From Rhodospirillales bacterium (GTDB lineage: Bacteria > Pseudomonadota > Alphaproteobacteria > Rhodospirillales > Thalassospiraceae), in contig JAHQVT010000008.1 in assembly GCA_019634165.1 (NCBI GenBank), positions 1 through 64,000 on the forward strand: DNA of 64,000 nt. Reading direction: 5' to 3'. This document shows, in pieces, positions 18,501-25,991 of the stretch. The position numbers and the translations under genes were made by a program. The notes below the pieces were generated by a model. It was not told where the DNA came from. It was given only the letters and a program-made list of their open reading frames with translations, and did not search any database. Each line of letters starts with the position of its first letter. The first letter of the stretch is position 1.

Positions 18501-21500
18501 GGTCGTTGGAAGTCCATGCACCAGAATTGGCTGCAGAGGGCATCTTCAGGAGGCAGAAAAACAGAACCGTCCGGCTTTGCGCCGTGCATTGACTTCTGAT
18601 CGAAACCACCGAGTTGTTGCTCGGGAGCACACAGGTATCCTTGAGCCAAAAGAACGTCTGCGCATTGAGAATGGCTTTATCAATGACGAAGTAAGTTGGG
18701 CACCAAACCTGATCTCCGCTACTCCAACATTGGAAATGGGGATTGATATCGGTGATCTTTCGACATTGCTCCTGAGTTCGGTGCCACCTGAGGAAGCTAA
18801 TTATGTCCAAAGGATTGGCCGAAGTGGCCGTCGAGACGGTAATGCCTTAAATCTTGTTTTGGCGAATGCGCGGTCTCATGATCTTCAGTTTTGGGAAGAC
18901 CCGAGCCCAATGCTTGCCGGTCAAGTCCACCCGCCAGGAGTGTTCTTAGCCGCTGAGGAAGTGCTTTTGCGTCAAGTAACAGCTTTCACTCTTGATGCCT
19001 ATGTGGCGACTTCAGTAGATGTGGGAGACTATGGGAAAGTTCGTGAGGTTCTCAAGCGTCGTTCGACTGGAGAAATGGATGGGTTCCCAATCGAATGGCT
19101 AGCACTTGTTAACAAGCACGGTGCAGAGTTTGCGAATACATTTTTGTCTAAACTTCCACGTGATGTTCAAGATAGGCGAGATTTAGCAGGCCGAGTACGT
19201 GATTATCTCACTTCAAATGATGAAGGCTCTATCGGTTGGCGAGTTGGATCTGCATTTGACGCTGCGTCTGAAGAGCGGGCAAGTTTGCTTGAAAAACGTC
19301 AGGAGGCGACCAGAGAATTGGAGCGTTTGCGTCGGCGGCGAGCGGAACTGACTGATGAAGAGTTCGAAAAGCGGGAAAAGGAAATCTCCCGAGATAGAAC
19401 AGAGATTAACAGATTTATCCGAAACGGGATTGACGACGTCCCTGTTATCAAATTTTTGACAGATAAGGGGCTGCTTCCAAACTATTCCTTCCCGGAGGAA
19501 GGAGTGAAGCTAACTTCGATCATATCGAGACGGAACGACTCAGCTCGTGACGAAGAAGGACTTCTTTATCTCGAATATTCGCGACCGGCGAGTTCTGCGC
19601 TGTCAGAGTTTGCACCAGGTCAGTTCTTCTATGCGAATGGACGTCAGGTTCAAATCGAAAGGATTGACATTGGAAAAGAGGACCTGACTGTTTGGACCTT
19701 CTGTCCTTCGTGCTCATATGTGGCAAGTCGTGTGGAAGGGCCTGAAATCAGCTGCTGCCCAAGATGCGGTGACGAAATGTGGTCTGATAATGGGGCACAC
19801 CACGAAGTTGTTCAACTGAAGTCAGTTATCTCAGTAGACAGTGAAGAAAAGGCTGTCATTCGAGATCTTGATCAGAGAGATCAACGGCAATTTGATCGTG
19901 TCCTAATGCCATTTCACGGTCCTGAACATATTGCGTTATCTTGGTTCACAGCTCAAGAGACCGGAACGCCATTTGGTGTGGAGTTCATTCCAAATTGTGC
20001 GTTTCGAGATTTTAACTTTGGTCCTAAATCGGCCTTTCCTGGGCCGAGAATAGCTGGTGATCATCGTTCTTCACAACCATTCAGGCTTTGCAGATATTGC
20101 GGTACTGTACAAAAACCGAGCCGAAATGAGGATGACCGTGGCACGCACCCACCAAGCTGCAAAGTATCACGCGATCAAGAACTTTCCCGGGATAAATGGG
20201 AGACGGATGTTTTCCTTATGCGGAGCTTTAATACTGAAGCTATTCGTATATTAATTCCGGTCGTCGGTGATGCAGACGACGACGATCTTAAAAGCTTCGT
20301 AGCGGCTATTAATTTAGGTATGCGTCAGCACTTTGCCGGAAAAGTTGATCATATTCGATCTGCGATTTATGAAGCTCGGCTTGATGGATTGGCGACAGTT
20401 CGCAGTCTGTATCTCTATGACGCGGTTCCGGGCGGTTCTGGGTATCTTCGCCAGATTGGGGAGCATCCAGAAACAATGCGTGCAGTTGTGTCACGAGCTG
20501 CTCAGGCGTTGCGTGATTGCGCGTGTAATCAGGATCCTGCGAAGAACGGGTGTTATAGGTGTGTTAAGCCATATCGAAGTCAGTTTGGTCCGGGTGAGCC
20601 AGACCGGGATCGAGCTCGGCAAATGATGGAAGCTATCCTGCAGAAGTGGGATAGTCTTCAGCGCACTGAAACAGGTATCGATGAGTCTATCCGAGGGGGA
20701 TTGATTGAAAGTGCCCTAGAGAAACGCTTTCTGACTGCTTTAATGGACCTATACGGTGAACAGGCCCTCACTCCTCATGTGCTCTCAGGTGGACGGCGAG
20801 GTTTCATTCTTCGAGCTGGCCGTCCTGGATCGCAAAAGCTTTGGACAATTGAGCCGCAAGTACAGATAAATTCTAGGTTCCATGGGTTGCCGAAGAAGCG
20901 AATTGATTTTTTGCTTACACCTATTGGAGGCGATGGGCTCAAGCCTATTGTCGTAGAAATGGATGGTGTTGAGTACCATTCTGCTACTGTTGCTAAGGAT
21001 CTTCTAGACCGCTTGATGATGATTCGATCTGGAGAGGTAAATGTTTGGACTTTGTCTTGGAAAGATTTAGATCCAGACGAGGGTATTGGAATAAATCTTC
21101 TCTCAGAGCAAGTCCTTGGTCCTCAAAAAATAGGGGCACTTGGTAGGGTGCTTGCTCACCCAAGCTTCTCTCATCTTGCGGATCAGATACAAGGGTTTCA
21201 GAACGATAGTGCGCTGAATTCTTTGCAGCGTGTGCTTGATGGAGAAACTGATCGGGTACGTTTAGCATTATCAGTCCTAACGCGCGCTCTGATCACGACA
21301 GGGCGAGTATTTGATGATTTACCGAGGGCTGACAAACTTTCTGATGAAGGCCGAGAGTTCCTTCTGGCACCTGGCCTGTTGGAGCATTGCGGAACGTCTG
21401 GGCTCGATCTTTATCTTGCTAGTCAACAAATAAGACCAACTGAATGGTTGGAAAAAGATCAGGACATCAGAGCTGTTCTACGAGCAGAGCTCCCAGCACA

Positions 21501-21963
21501 AGGGGAAACGCGTCAAACGAAAGCAGCTTACATTGAGGTCTGGAGAGGACTCTGGCGTCTTGTAAACTTGTTTCATGGTTTTCGAGGTTTTCATGTGGAA
21601 ATCGATGGCCTGGATACACTGTCTCCACCAGATTCGCTGGAGGGCGCTGATTTGGTCGATGGCGGCATTTCATCTAGAGGATGGTTGGAAGCACGGGCAC
21701 TTTGTGACGATTGTTTCCACCCCTTGATCGACGCTCTGATAGCGGCAGGTGTTTCTGCGCCAGATCGGTTTGGCGACGACTTGATATGTGACGGTCGTGT
21801 TGTTGGCATGATCGAGTTTGGATGGTCTTTGGCAGGGGTGGCAGTGGCTGAGGAAGCCTACGACCATGTTGGGTGGTTTCTGGTTAGCTTTGACCCAGAA
21901 CAAGATATGGTCGGAAATACAGTTACAAGAGTATTGCAAGCACTAGAGGAAATACAGTCATGA
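15568..21963 (+). CDS. DEAD/DEAH helicase - DUF1998 - PD-(D/E)XK-like nuclease fusion (DrmA/DrmB-like)
   Basis: This 2131-aa multidomain protein starts with Walker A VATGTGSGKTESYL (about 96-109). The motif II position reads VVDEMHTFDGAQGAD (about 229-243), and GSSATLG follows at about 267-273. Several zinc-type Cys clusters follow (NCNRCG about 497, CPACG about 606, CDHCG about 963, CPSC with CCPRCG about 1378-1400). Motif VI is YVQRIGRSGRRDG (about 1080-1092). A DUF1998-type module with VPGGSGYL, and then CACNQDP with CYRC, lies at about 1615-1665. At about 1775-1830, RIDFLL, VVEMDGVEYH and a later DLLDRLMM resemble a Vsr/DUF559-type nuclease core. It apparently combines DrmA-like and DrmB-like functions with a nuclease. 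Four bases (ATGA) overlap with the next gene. Confidence 0.82.
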   Translation: MNPILLARHVEESLRELVQTTLNSSSRAFDGMVDRFLAEPANFIKGPWASVDMPFRQVDGAEDGTWRQPFAEVPLRFAPYQHQMDAFARLSGQAMQSTLVATGTGSGKTESYLWPILEHCRQQKGLPGIKAILIYPMNALASDQARRVAAAISSIPSLDGITAGIYADAEPQNATHEVTAESIITHRETMRRNPPDILLTNYKMLDYLLLRGRDKPLWQSNSPETLRFLVVDEMHTFDGAQGADLALLLRRVKQRLGTPERHLVCVGSSATLGVSEEAATELRQYAETIFGENFNAGSVIRESRKSPNEVFGEAEYVERPDPAMVHAALREAEDLNQPNAARRLAECLFPDKSDPDLSFIHEGDPSKISWRIELGARVLEHHLCQRALKIIAEHSGPASLDELSAGLSQVRVLRGWEPADNRALAELVIALVAWARSGSEEAPRPLFNVRLQMWIREMSRMVTNLPVLQEGGQRSEMDLVHGLDLDRNALRRTLPVVNCNRCGATAHVGRENAGSGSYWAPLDQLYEEFFDENGGDRIRLFYHDSIDRMVQASSTNGQIVKGMLDAETVVFKPSDHGELEPGPAAPVWMYNPNDGQGRIDRTCPACGQSRGLLLFGMRAARLTTGITGTLYTSLQNEEEAEAKPRFLMFSDSVQDAAHRAAVAETRNSLTVYQKALFTAIANADDRQMSLRDVIELVPETQLKALGPDNFTALFISKEQTWRRRYQELVQDGISISDPVFLEHMKLRLGWEYFVDLSYRAHFSHTLEVNGMVAADVPVRRLRDSAERLSNQLRNELPGAPAIDGDLLTQFLAGIVQRMRRQGSVAHKYLVNAVETSKGSRGLNWFAAAAQMGLARTGTLPAPDYRRGLSPSPVTLNSGPAGFERITRNHVSNWYRDWLFRVFGATNLQAATDPELIYQLALQRLEADGFIRKVDCLEGSYNHAWLLKPDQIMVSTATVAMICDHCGRKETTIAENSVVVVGSPCTRIGCRGHLQEAEKQNRPALRRALTSDRNHRVVAREHTGILEPKERLRIENGFINDEVSWAPNLISATPTLEMGIDIGDLSTLLLSSVPPEEANYVQRIGRSGRRDGNALNLVLANARSHDLQFWEDPSPMLAGQVHPPGVFLAAEEVLLRQVTAFTLDAYVATSVDVGDYGKVREVLKRRSTGEMDGFPIEWLALVNKHGAEFANTFLSKLPRDVQDRRDLAGRVRDYLTSNDEGSIGWRVGSAFDAASEERASLLEKRQEATRELERLRRRRAELTDEEFEKREKEISRDRTEINRFIRNGIDDVPVIKFLTDKGLLPNYSFPEEGVKLTSIISRRNDSARDEEGLLYLEYSRPASSALSEFAPGQFFYANGRQVQIERIDIGKEDLTVWTFCPSCSYVASRVEGPEISCCPRCGDEMWSDNGAHHEVVQLKSVISVDSEEKAVIRDLDQRDQRQFDRVLMPFHGPEHIALSWFTAQETGTPFGVEFIPNCAFRDFNFGPKSAFPGPRIAGDHRSSQPFRLCRYCGTVQKPSRNEDDRGTHPPSCKVSRDQELSRDKWETDVFLMRSFNTEAIRILIPVVGDADDDDLKSFVAAINLGMRQHFAGKVDHIRSAIYEARLDGLATVRSLYLYDAVPGGSGYLRQIGEHPETMRAVVSRAAQALRDCACNQDPAKNGCYRCVKPYRSQFGPGEPDRDRARQMMEAILQKWDSLQRTETGIDESIRGGLIESALEKRFLTALMDLYGEQALTPHVLSGGRRGFILRAGRPGSQKLWTIEPQVQINSRFHGLPKKRIDFLLTPIGGDGLKPIVVEMDGVEYHSATVAKDLLDRLMMIRSGEVNVWTLSWKDLDPDEGIGINLLSEQVLGPQKIGALGRVLAHPSFSHLADQIQGFQNDSALNSLQRVLDGETDRVRLALSVLTRALITTGRVFDDLPRADKLSDEGREFLLAPGLLEHCGTSGLDLYLASQQIRPTEWLEKDQDIRAVLRAELPAQGETRQTKAAYIEVWRGLWRLVNLFHGFRGFHVEIDGLDTLSPPDSLEGADLVDGGISSRGWLEARALCDDCFHPLIDALIAAGVSAPDRFGDDLICDGRVVGMIEFGWSLAGVAVAEEAYDHVGWFLVSFDPEQDMVGNTVTRVLQALEEIQS

Positions 21964-24140
21964 CAGGTAGCACCACGAAGCGTGTTTCATATGACATCGG
22001 TTGCATGAAAAGTCTCAGAAAGCTGCCTGACAAGGTGATCATCCGTTTCATGGACATGATGACCCGCTACATGACTGATCCGTCTGGAAATGGACTAAAC
22101 CTCGAGACAGTAGAGGGGGCGAAGGACAGTTCCATCAAGTCACTTAGGGTTGACCAAGGATACCGTGCCATTGCGTTTGAAGTTGGCAAGGATATTATGT
22201 TCGTGCACGTCAATGAACACGATAAAGCATATCGTTGGGCGCTCGGACGACGCATCAAGTTAGACCCGGCAACGAATAGGATACGTGTAGTCGAGGAGAT
22301 TGACGTAGCGGAACAGTCTATAAGGGACGTACGTGAATCTAAACCGCATTTGTTTGCGGAGGTGTCGGATAGGAGGTTAAAGGCGCTTGGGGTTGCCGAG
22401 GAAGAGCTTGTTGCCATCAGGGAACTGGAGACAATTGAAGCACTCGAGACTTCTGAAGAACGGTTTGATCCACTTAGCTATCAAGTTCTCTATGCTATTG
22501 CGGCAGGATACTCAGACGAGGATGTCTACGCGCTGATAGGCATAGCTGACGATGCAAACGTCCATTCCGAGACACAGACGCAAAATCTAGATTTCAATCG
22601 TTTGATAGAAACAGAAGAAAGTCGTCAGACGATCTTCATCCCGGAATCTGAAGCAGAACTGCGACGAGTGTTCGAGGAAGGACTTGAAGGATGGCGAGTT
22701 TTCCTTCACCCAGAGCAGCGTAAGCTCGCCTACCGGAACTATAACGGTCCTGCCATGGTGCGTGGCGGCGCCGGGACAGGTAAGACGGTGGTAGCTATGC
22801 ATCGGGCCAAGCACTTAGCGGACCAGATCAAGAACGATGCGAGCCGGATGGGACAGAGAGTTCTTCTGACCACTTTCACTACTAGTCTTGCCCACGACAT
22901 AGAGGCAAACCTCAGGACTCTTTGTCCAGAGCATCTTGACGCCCGCCCACCACGTATTGAGGTGATCAACTTGGACCGATGGGTTTCTCAGTTTCTCAAG
23001 CGCAAAAACTTTGCTCGCGAAGTTGCTTTCTTTGGAGAGGCTCGTGAACGGTTGGACCAGATTTGGCAGGAAGTGTTCGACGACCATCAGTTGCCGGAGG
23101 AGCTCTCTGAGCCCTTTGTTAAGTCAGAATGGGCTCAGATAGTTCAGGCCAAAGGTATCACAGACAAGCGAACTTACCTTAAGGCTTCCCGTGCTGGTCG
23201 CGGGACCCCTCTCGACCGGCGCAAGCGTGCTGAACTTTGGGACTTATTCGAGGATTACAGAGCCCGTATAATTAGCGAGGGGCTAGCTGAGCCCGATGAC
23301 GCTTATAGGGAGGCGACTGATATCCTTTGCTCCGAGGCCCCCAACCTTCCCTACGCGTCAGTAATAGTGGACGAAGCACAGGATATGGGCGAACAAGCGT
23401 TTCGACTGGTTCGGGCGATCGTTCCGGTTAACCCGCACGGAGAACAGAACTCTCTCTTTATTGTTGGAGACGCACATCAAAGGATCTACGGTCGTCGAGC
23501 GAGCATGTCATCCTGTGGGATTGAGGTGCGAGGTCGATCTCGCAGACTGCGTTTGAACTACCGCACTACGCAAGAGATCCGGGCATGGGCTGTTTCCATT
23601 CTTGAGGGAGTGAGCGTTGACGACCTCGATGATGGAACTGACACACTTCGAGGTTATGTAAGCTTGCTGCACGGAGTGTCGCCTGAACTGGTCAGCTGTG
23701 CTTCTGAGGTATTGGAACTAGAGAAACTAGTGTCTTGGATCCAATCGCTTCCCTCAGATCAGATCCGCCTATCGGATATCGGCGTACTTTGTGCGCGTAA
23801 AAACGATACAAAACGCATACAAGAAGTACTTCAAACAGCGCAAATCGATACTGTAATTCTTCAGGCCGGTGCAGATGACAGATCAGTTCCGGGGGTGCGG
23901 GTCACGACCATGCATAGGGCAAAGGGGCTAGAGTTTTTTGCGGTGGCAATCCCGTTCATGTCCGCTGCTTCATTCCCTCCGCCAGGAGCACTCAGGGCTG
24001 CGGTAGATGCGGCTGACCGAGAAGATATAATTACCCAGTATCGTTCCCTGCTTCATGTTGCGGCGACACGAGCAAAAAAGGCCCTACTGGTTTCGTGGTC
24101 GGGTGAACCCACAAACATTATGAGCGCACCAAAAAATTGA
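21960..24140 (+). CDS. UvrD/SF1 helicase with N-terminal RelE/ParE-like domain
   Basis: In this 726-aa protein, residues about 5-105 look like a RelE/ParE-type toxin fold: KSLRKLPDKVIIRFMDMM, then SIKSLRVDQGYRAI, then VHVNEHDKAYRWA. After a linker, an SF1 helicase begins, with Walker A MVRGGAGTGKTVVAMHRA (about 262-279), the Walker B site VIVDEAQDMGEQAF (about 465-478), motif IV-like LNYRTTQEIR and the C-terminal TTMHRAKGLEF (about 649-659) and AATRAKKALLVSW. RelE-like domains fused to UvrD helicases recur in genomes and may bind RNA or DNA without being toxins. It is the fourth gene of the array, translationally coupled to the preceding one. Textbook DISARM lacks such a protein. Confidence 0.85.
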   Translation: MTGSTTKRVSYDIGCMKSLRKLPDKVIIRFMDMMTRYMTDPSGNGLNLETVEGAKDSSIKSLRVDQGYRAIAFEVGKDIMFVHVNEHDKAYRWALGRRIKLDPATNRIRVVEEIDVAEQSIRDVRESKPHLFAEVSDRRLKALGVAEEELVAIRELETIEALETSEERFDPLSYQVLYAIAAGYSDEDVYALIGIADDANVHSETQTQNLDFNRLIETEESRQTIFIPESEAELRRVFEEGLEGWRVFLHPEQRKLAYRNYNGPAMVRGGAGTGKTVVAMHRAKHLADQIKNDASRMGQRVLLTTFTTSLAHDIEANLRTLCPEHLDARPPRIEVINLDRWVSQFLKRKNFAREVAFFGEARERLDQIWQEVFDDHQLPEELSEPFVKSEWAQIVQAKGITDKRTYLKASRAGRGTPLDRRKRAELWDLFEDYRARIISEGLAEPDDAYREATDILCSEAPNLPYASVIVDEAQDMGEQAFRLVRAIVPVNPHGEQNSLFIVGDAHQRIYGRRASMSSCGIEVRGRSRRLRLNYRTTQEIRAWAVSILEGVSVDDLDDGTDTLRGYVSLLHGVSPELVSCASEVLELEKLVSWIQSLPSDQIRLSDIGVLCARKNDTKRIQEVLQTAQIDTVILQAGADDRSVPGVRVTTMHRAKGLEFFAVAIPFMSAASFPPPGALRAAVDAADREDIITQYRSLLHVAATRAKKALLVSWSGEPTNIMSAPKN

Positions 24141-24401
24141 GAGCATTTATGATCTCAATGATAATGGATCGGTCCCTTGAGTTTGCTAGAGCAGTCGATA
24201 ATGTCGGTCCAGGTCCGCTGAAGATCAGTCGTTCTTGCATGCTAAACCGTATGGTGATTGCCTGGCGATCCTGATCGCTTCGCCGGACGTGTTTCAAGCC
24301 GAGTACAAGAAGATGGTTCAGATTTAAGATGTTTCTGTGGAAGCGAAAACGATAGCAGCGATGGGCAATGCCACCAACACTGCGACTGGGAGGGATGGTG
24401 G
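24141..24401 (+). other. Gap inside the defence array with possible gene remnants
   Basis: This 260-base break in an otherwise tightly packed operon contains no complete gene. One frame from about 24208 to 24327 reads SFLHAKPYGDCLAILIAS and continues to EYKKMVQI before a TAA, without a start codon. Another frame from 24150 gives 42 codons that end in TGA. The pieces look like a decayed gene end. GGGAGG at 24389-24394 is the ribosome site for the next gene. Base composition changes across this gap. Confidence 0.45.
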
Positions 24402-25991
24402 ATGAGTGTGGATCAAATTGAAGTAAACCATGTCGCGCTGCCCGAGTGGACAGAGTATAGGAAGAAGAACGGGCTCGATCCCTTGGGGATGCAAAACAGC
24501 AGCGTCAGTCTGTATCAAACTTTCCTGCCCGGCATCTCAAACGTGACTTTGAGGATGCGCTACTATGGTCTTTATCCATGGCTCGCGCATCGATACGCGA
24601 AAGAGATTGGCGATACGAACCCTGAAAGCTGGAAGCGCATCGTCAGACGGGCCGAGGCTCTATATGCACTGATCGCCGCTGCCAATGGCGGTGAAACTGG
24701 TGTTGCTGGAACCGAATGGGCTTTGCGTACATTAGAGGTCACCCACGGCGATACGATTGAATTCGCCAGCGCGACCGAGCCAGGCAGTGAGACATACTAC
24801 CTCAAACAGGCTTGGGGAGCTTTTGGCGCAGCGTATCGCAGCCAGCTCTTCGAGATTGGAGCTTTTGATCCGACCGAGTTCGGGGAAATTCCGCTCCCTA
24901 AAAGGCCACATGGTCAAGAGTTGGCCAATGGGTTTCAAAATTCTTTGGATAGCGTTGCCGATAAATTCTTCGAAACCCTCCAACGTGGCCATGTCCAAAG
25001 AGGCGAACTCACTAAGTTCGCACCAGTGCTGCCGTCGGCAATTGCTCCCGATAGCAAGGAACGCAGCATTTATGAGAGCGTCTTGTTGAGCGATGCCAGC
25101 GACCCGAAGCCGGGCGATCTGTCCCGAAAGCTTAGTATCCAGCTGATCCTGAAAATCACCGAGCTTTTGGAGCGTGAGCCACGCGCAGATGAAATCCGCT
25201 GGGTGCTCTACGCGGGGCAGGACCAGCTAGGTACGCCGCTCGTCCTCGATGATGGCGGCCTGCAAGCGCAGCGCGCGCGTTGGTGGGTCTACCATGCTAA
25301 CGATCTCTGCCACATTGCGTTTGAAGCTTTGCTGAAATTCTCGCTGGATACGCTGTCAGAGCACCCGGCGGGTCTCAGCCTGGCACGCCTTATCGGAGAT
25401 TGTGCAGAGGCGATCCTCTCAGAATTCGAGCAAAGACCGACCAGCTTGGCAGCGTTGATCGAAAGTACCAAAGCGACAGAGAACGCATTCAACCCAGACG
25501 ATGCGGGTTCCGAGTTTTCTCTTGCGCGTAACATTATCCGCGCAGGGCGAAGTGATGCGAGCGTGTGCACGCCCGAGACAGCGGCAGACGCAATCAGGCT
25601 GCTCGCGATCTTGCATCAGCGCATCGACGATACTGGAGCCGACCTGAATGAATCGTTTGGCGGGTTTAATCCTGATGCGTTTCGGTCACTGCTCAGCGAA
25701 AAGCGGTTCCTAGATCGCTACCGCGATGAGGACTTCCAGCAGATCGTTGAGCGTCTGTTTGAAGAACGCATCGTGCGCAGACATTTGTGGGTGGCACTAC
25801 GGAAGCTCCGCCATCAAGGCGACTACACGTTCTTGATTGAAAACGATGATGGGAAGCTGCGACTTCGCGAAAAAGATGGACCGGTCTTCACCAATCCTCG
25901 TCTCGGCCCTGCCATCACTTTTCTAAAGGATATTGGATTGCTGGGTGAGAATGGCCTCACCGCCAAAGGCCGGGAGGCTGTAGGCGTATGA
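24402..25991 (+). CDS. Conserved hypothetical protein of the defence array
   Basis: This 529-aa protein starts at MSVDQIEVNHVALPEW, 7 bases after a GGGAGG ribosome site; the frame is open further upstream but without protein-like sequence. I do not recognise a catalytic motif. The N-terminal segment has LDPLGMQNSSVSLYQTFLPG followed by SNVTLRMRYYGLYPWLAHRY. A pattern of this kind (start of a domain, LPG, RYYG, P-W/Y) reminds me of DUF6361-type proteins found near restriction and defence genes, but this is a weak match. The rest is mixed helical, with a short winged-helix-like end (FTNPRLGPAITFLKDIGLLG). Its TGA overlaps the ATG of the PLD gene, so the two are coupled. Base composition is visibly more G+C-rich than in the four preceding genes. 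Confidence 0.75.
   Translation: MSVDQIEVNHVALPEWTEYRKKNGLDPLGMQNSSVSLYQTFLPGISNVTLRMRYYGLYPWLAHRYAKEIGDTNPESWKRIVRRAEALYALIAAANGGETGVAGTEWALRTLEVTHGDTIEFASATEPGSETYYLKQAWGAFGAAYRSQLFEIGAFDPTEFGEIPLPKRPHGQELANGFQNSLDSVADKFFETLQRGHVQRGELTKFAPVLPSAIAPDSKERSIYESVLLSDASDPKPGDLSRKLSIQLILKITELLEREPRADEIRWVLYAGQDQLGTPLVLDDGGLQAQRARWWVYHANDLCHIAFEALLKFSLDTLSEHPAGLSLARLIGDCAEAILSEFEQRPTSLAALIESTKATENAFNPDDAGSEFSLARNIIRAGRSDASVCTPETAADAIRLLAILHQRIDDTGADLNESFGGFNPDAFRSLLSEKRFLDRYRDEDFQQIVERLFEERIVRRHLWVALRKLRHQGDYTFLIENDDGKLRLREKDGPVFTNPRLGPAITFLKDIGLLGENGLTAKGREAVGV

Noticed and set aside
15568-21963. Type I or type III restriction HsdR/Res subunit
   Set aside because: The Cys clusters and the CACN...CYRC DUF1998 module point to a DISARM/MrfA-like helicase; no HsdS-type specificity gene is nearby.
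24258-24401. Extended N-terminus (48 codons) of the 529-aa defence protein
   Set aside because: A strong GGGAGG ribosome site lies directly before the internal ATG at 24402 and the extra residues look like non-coding translation.
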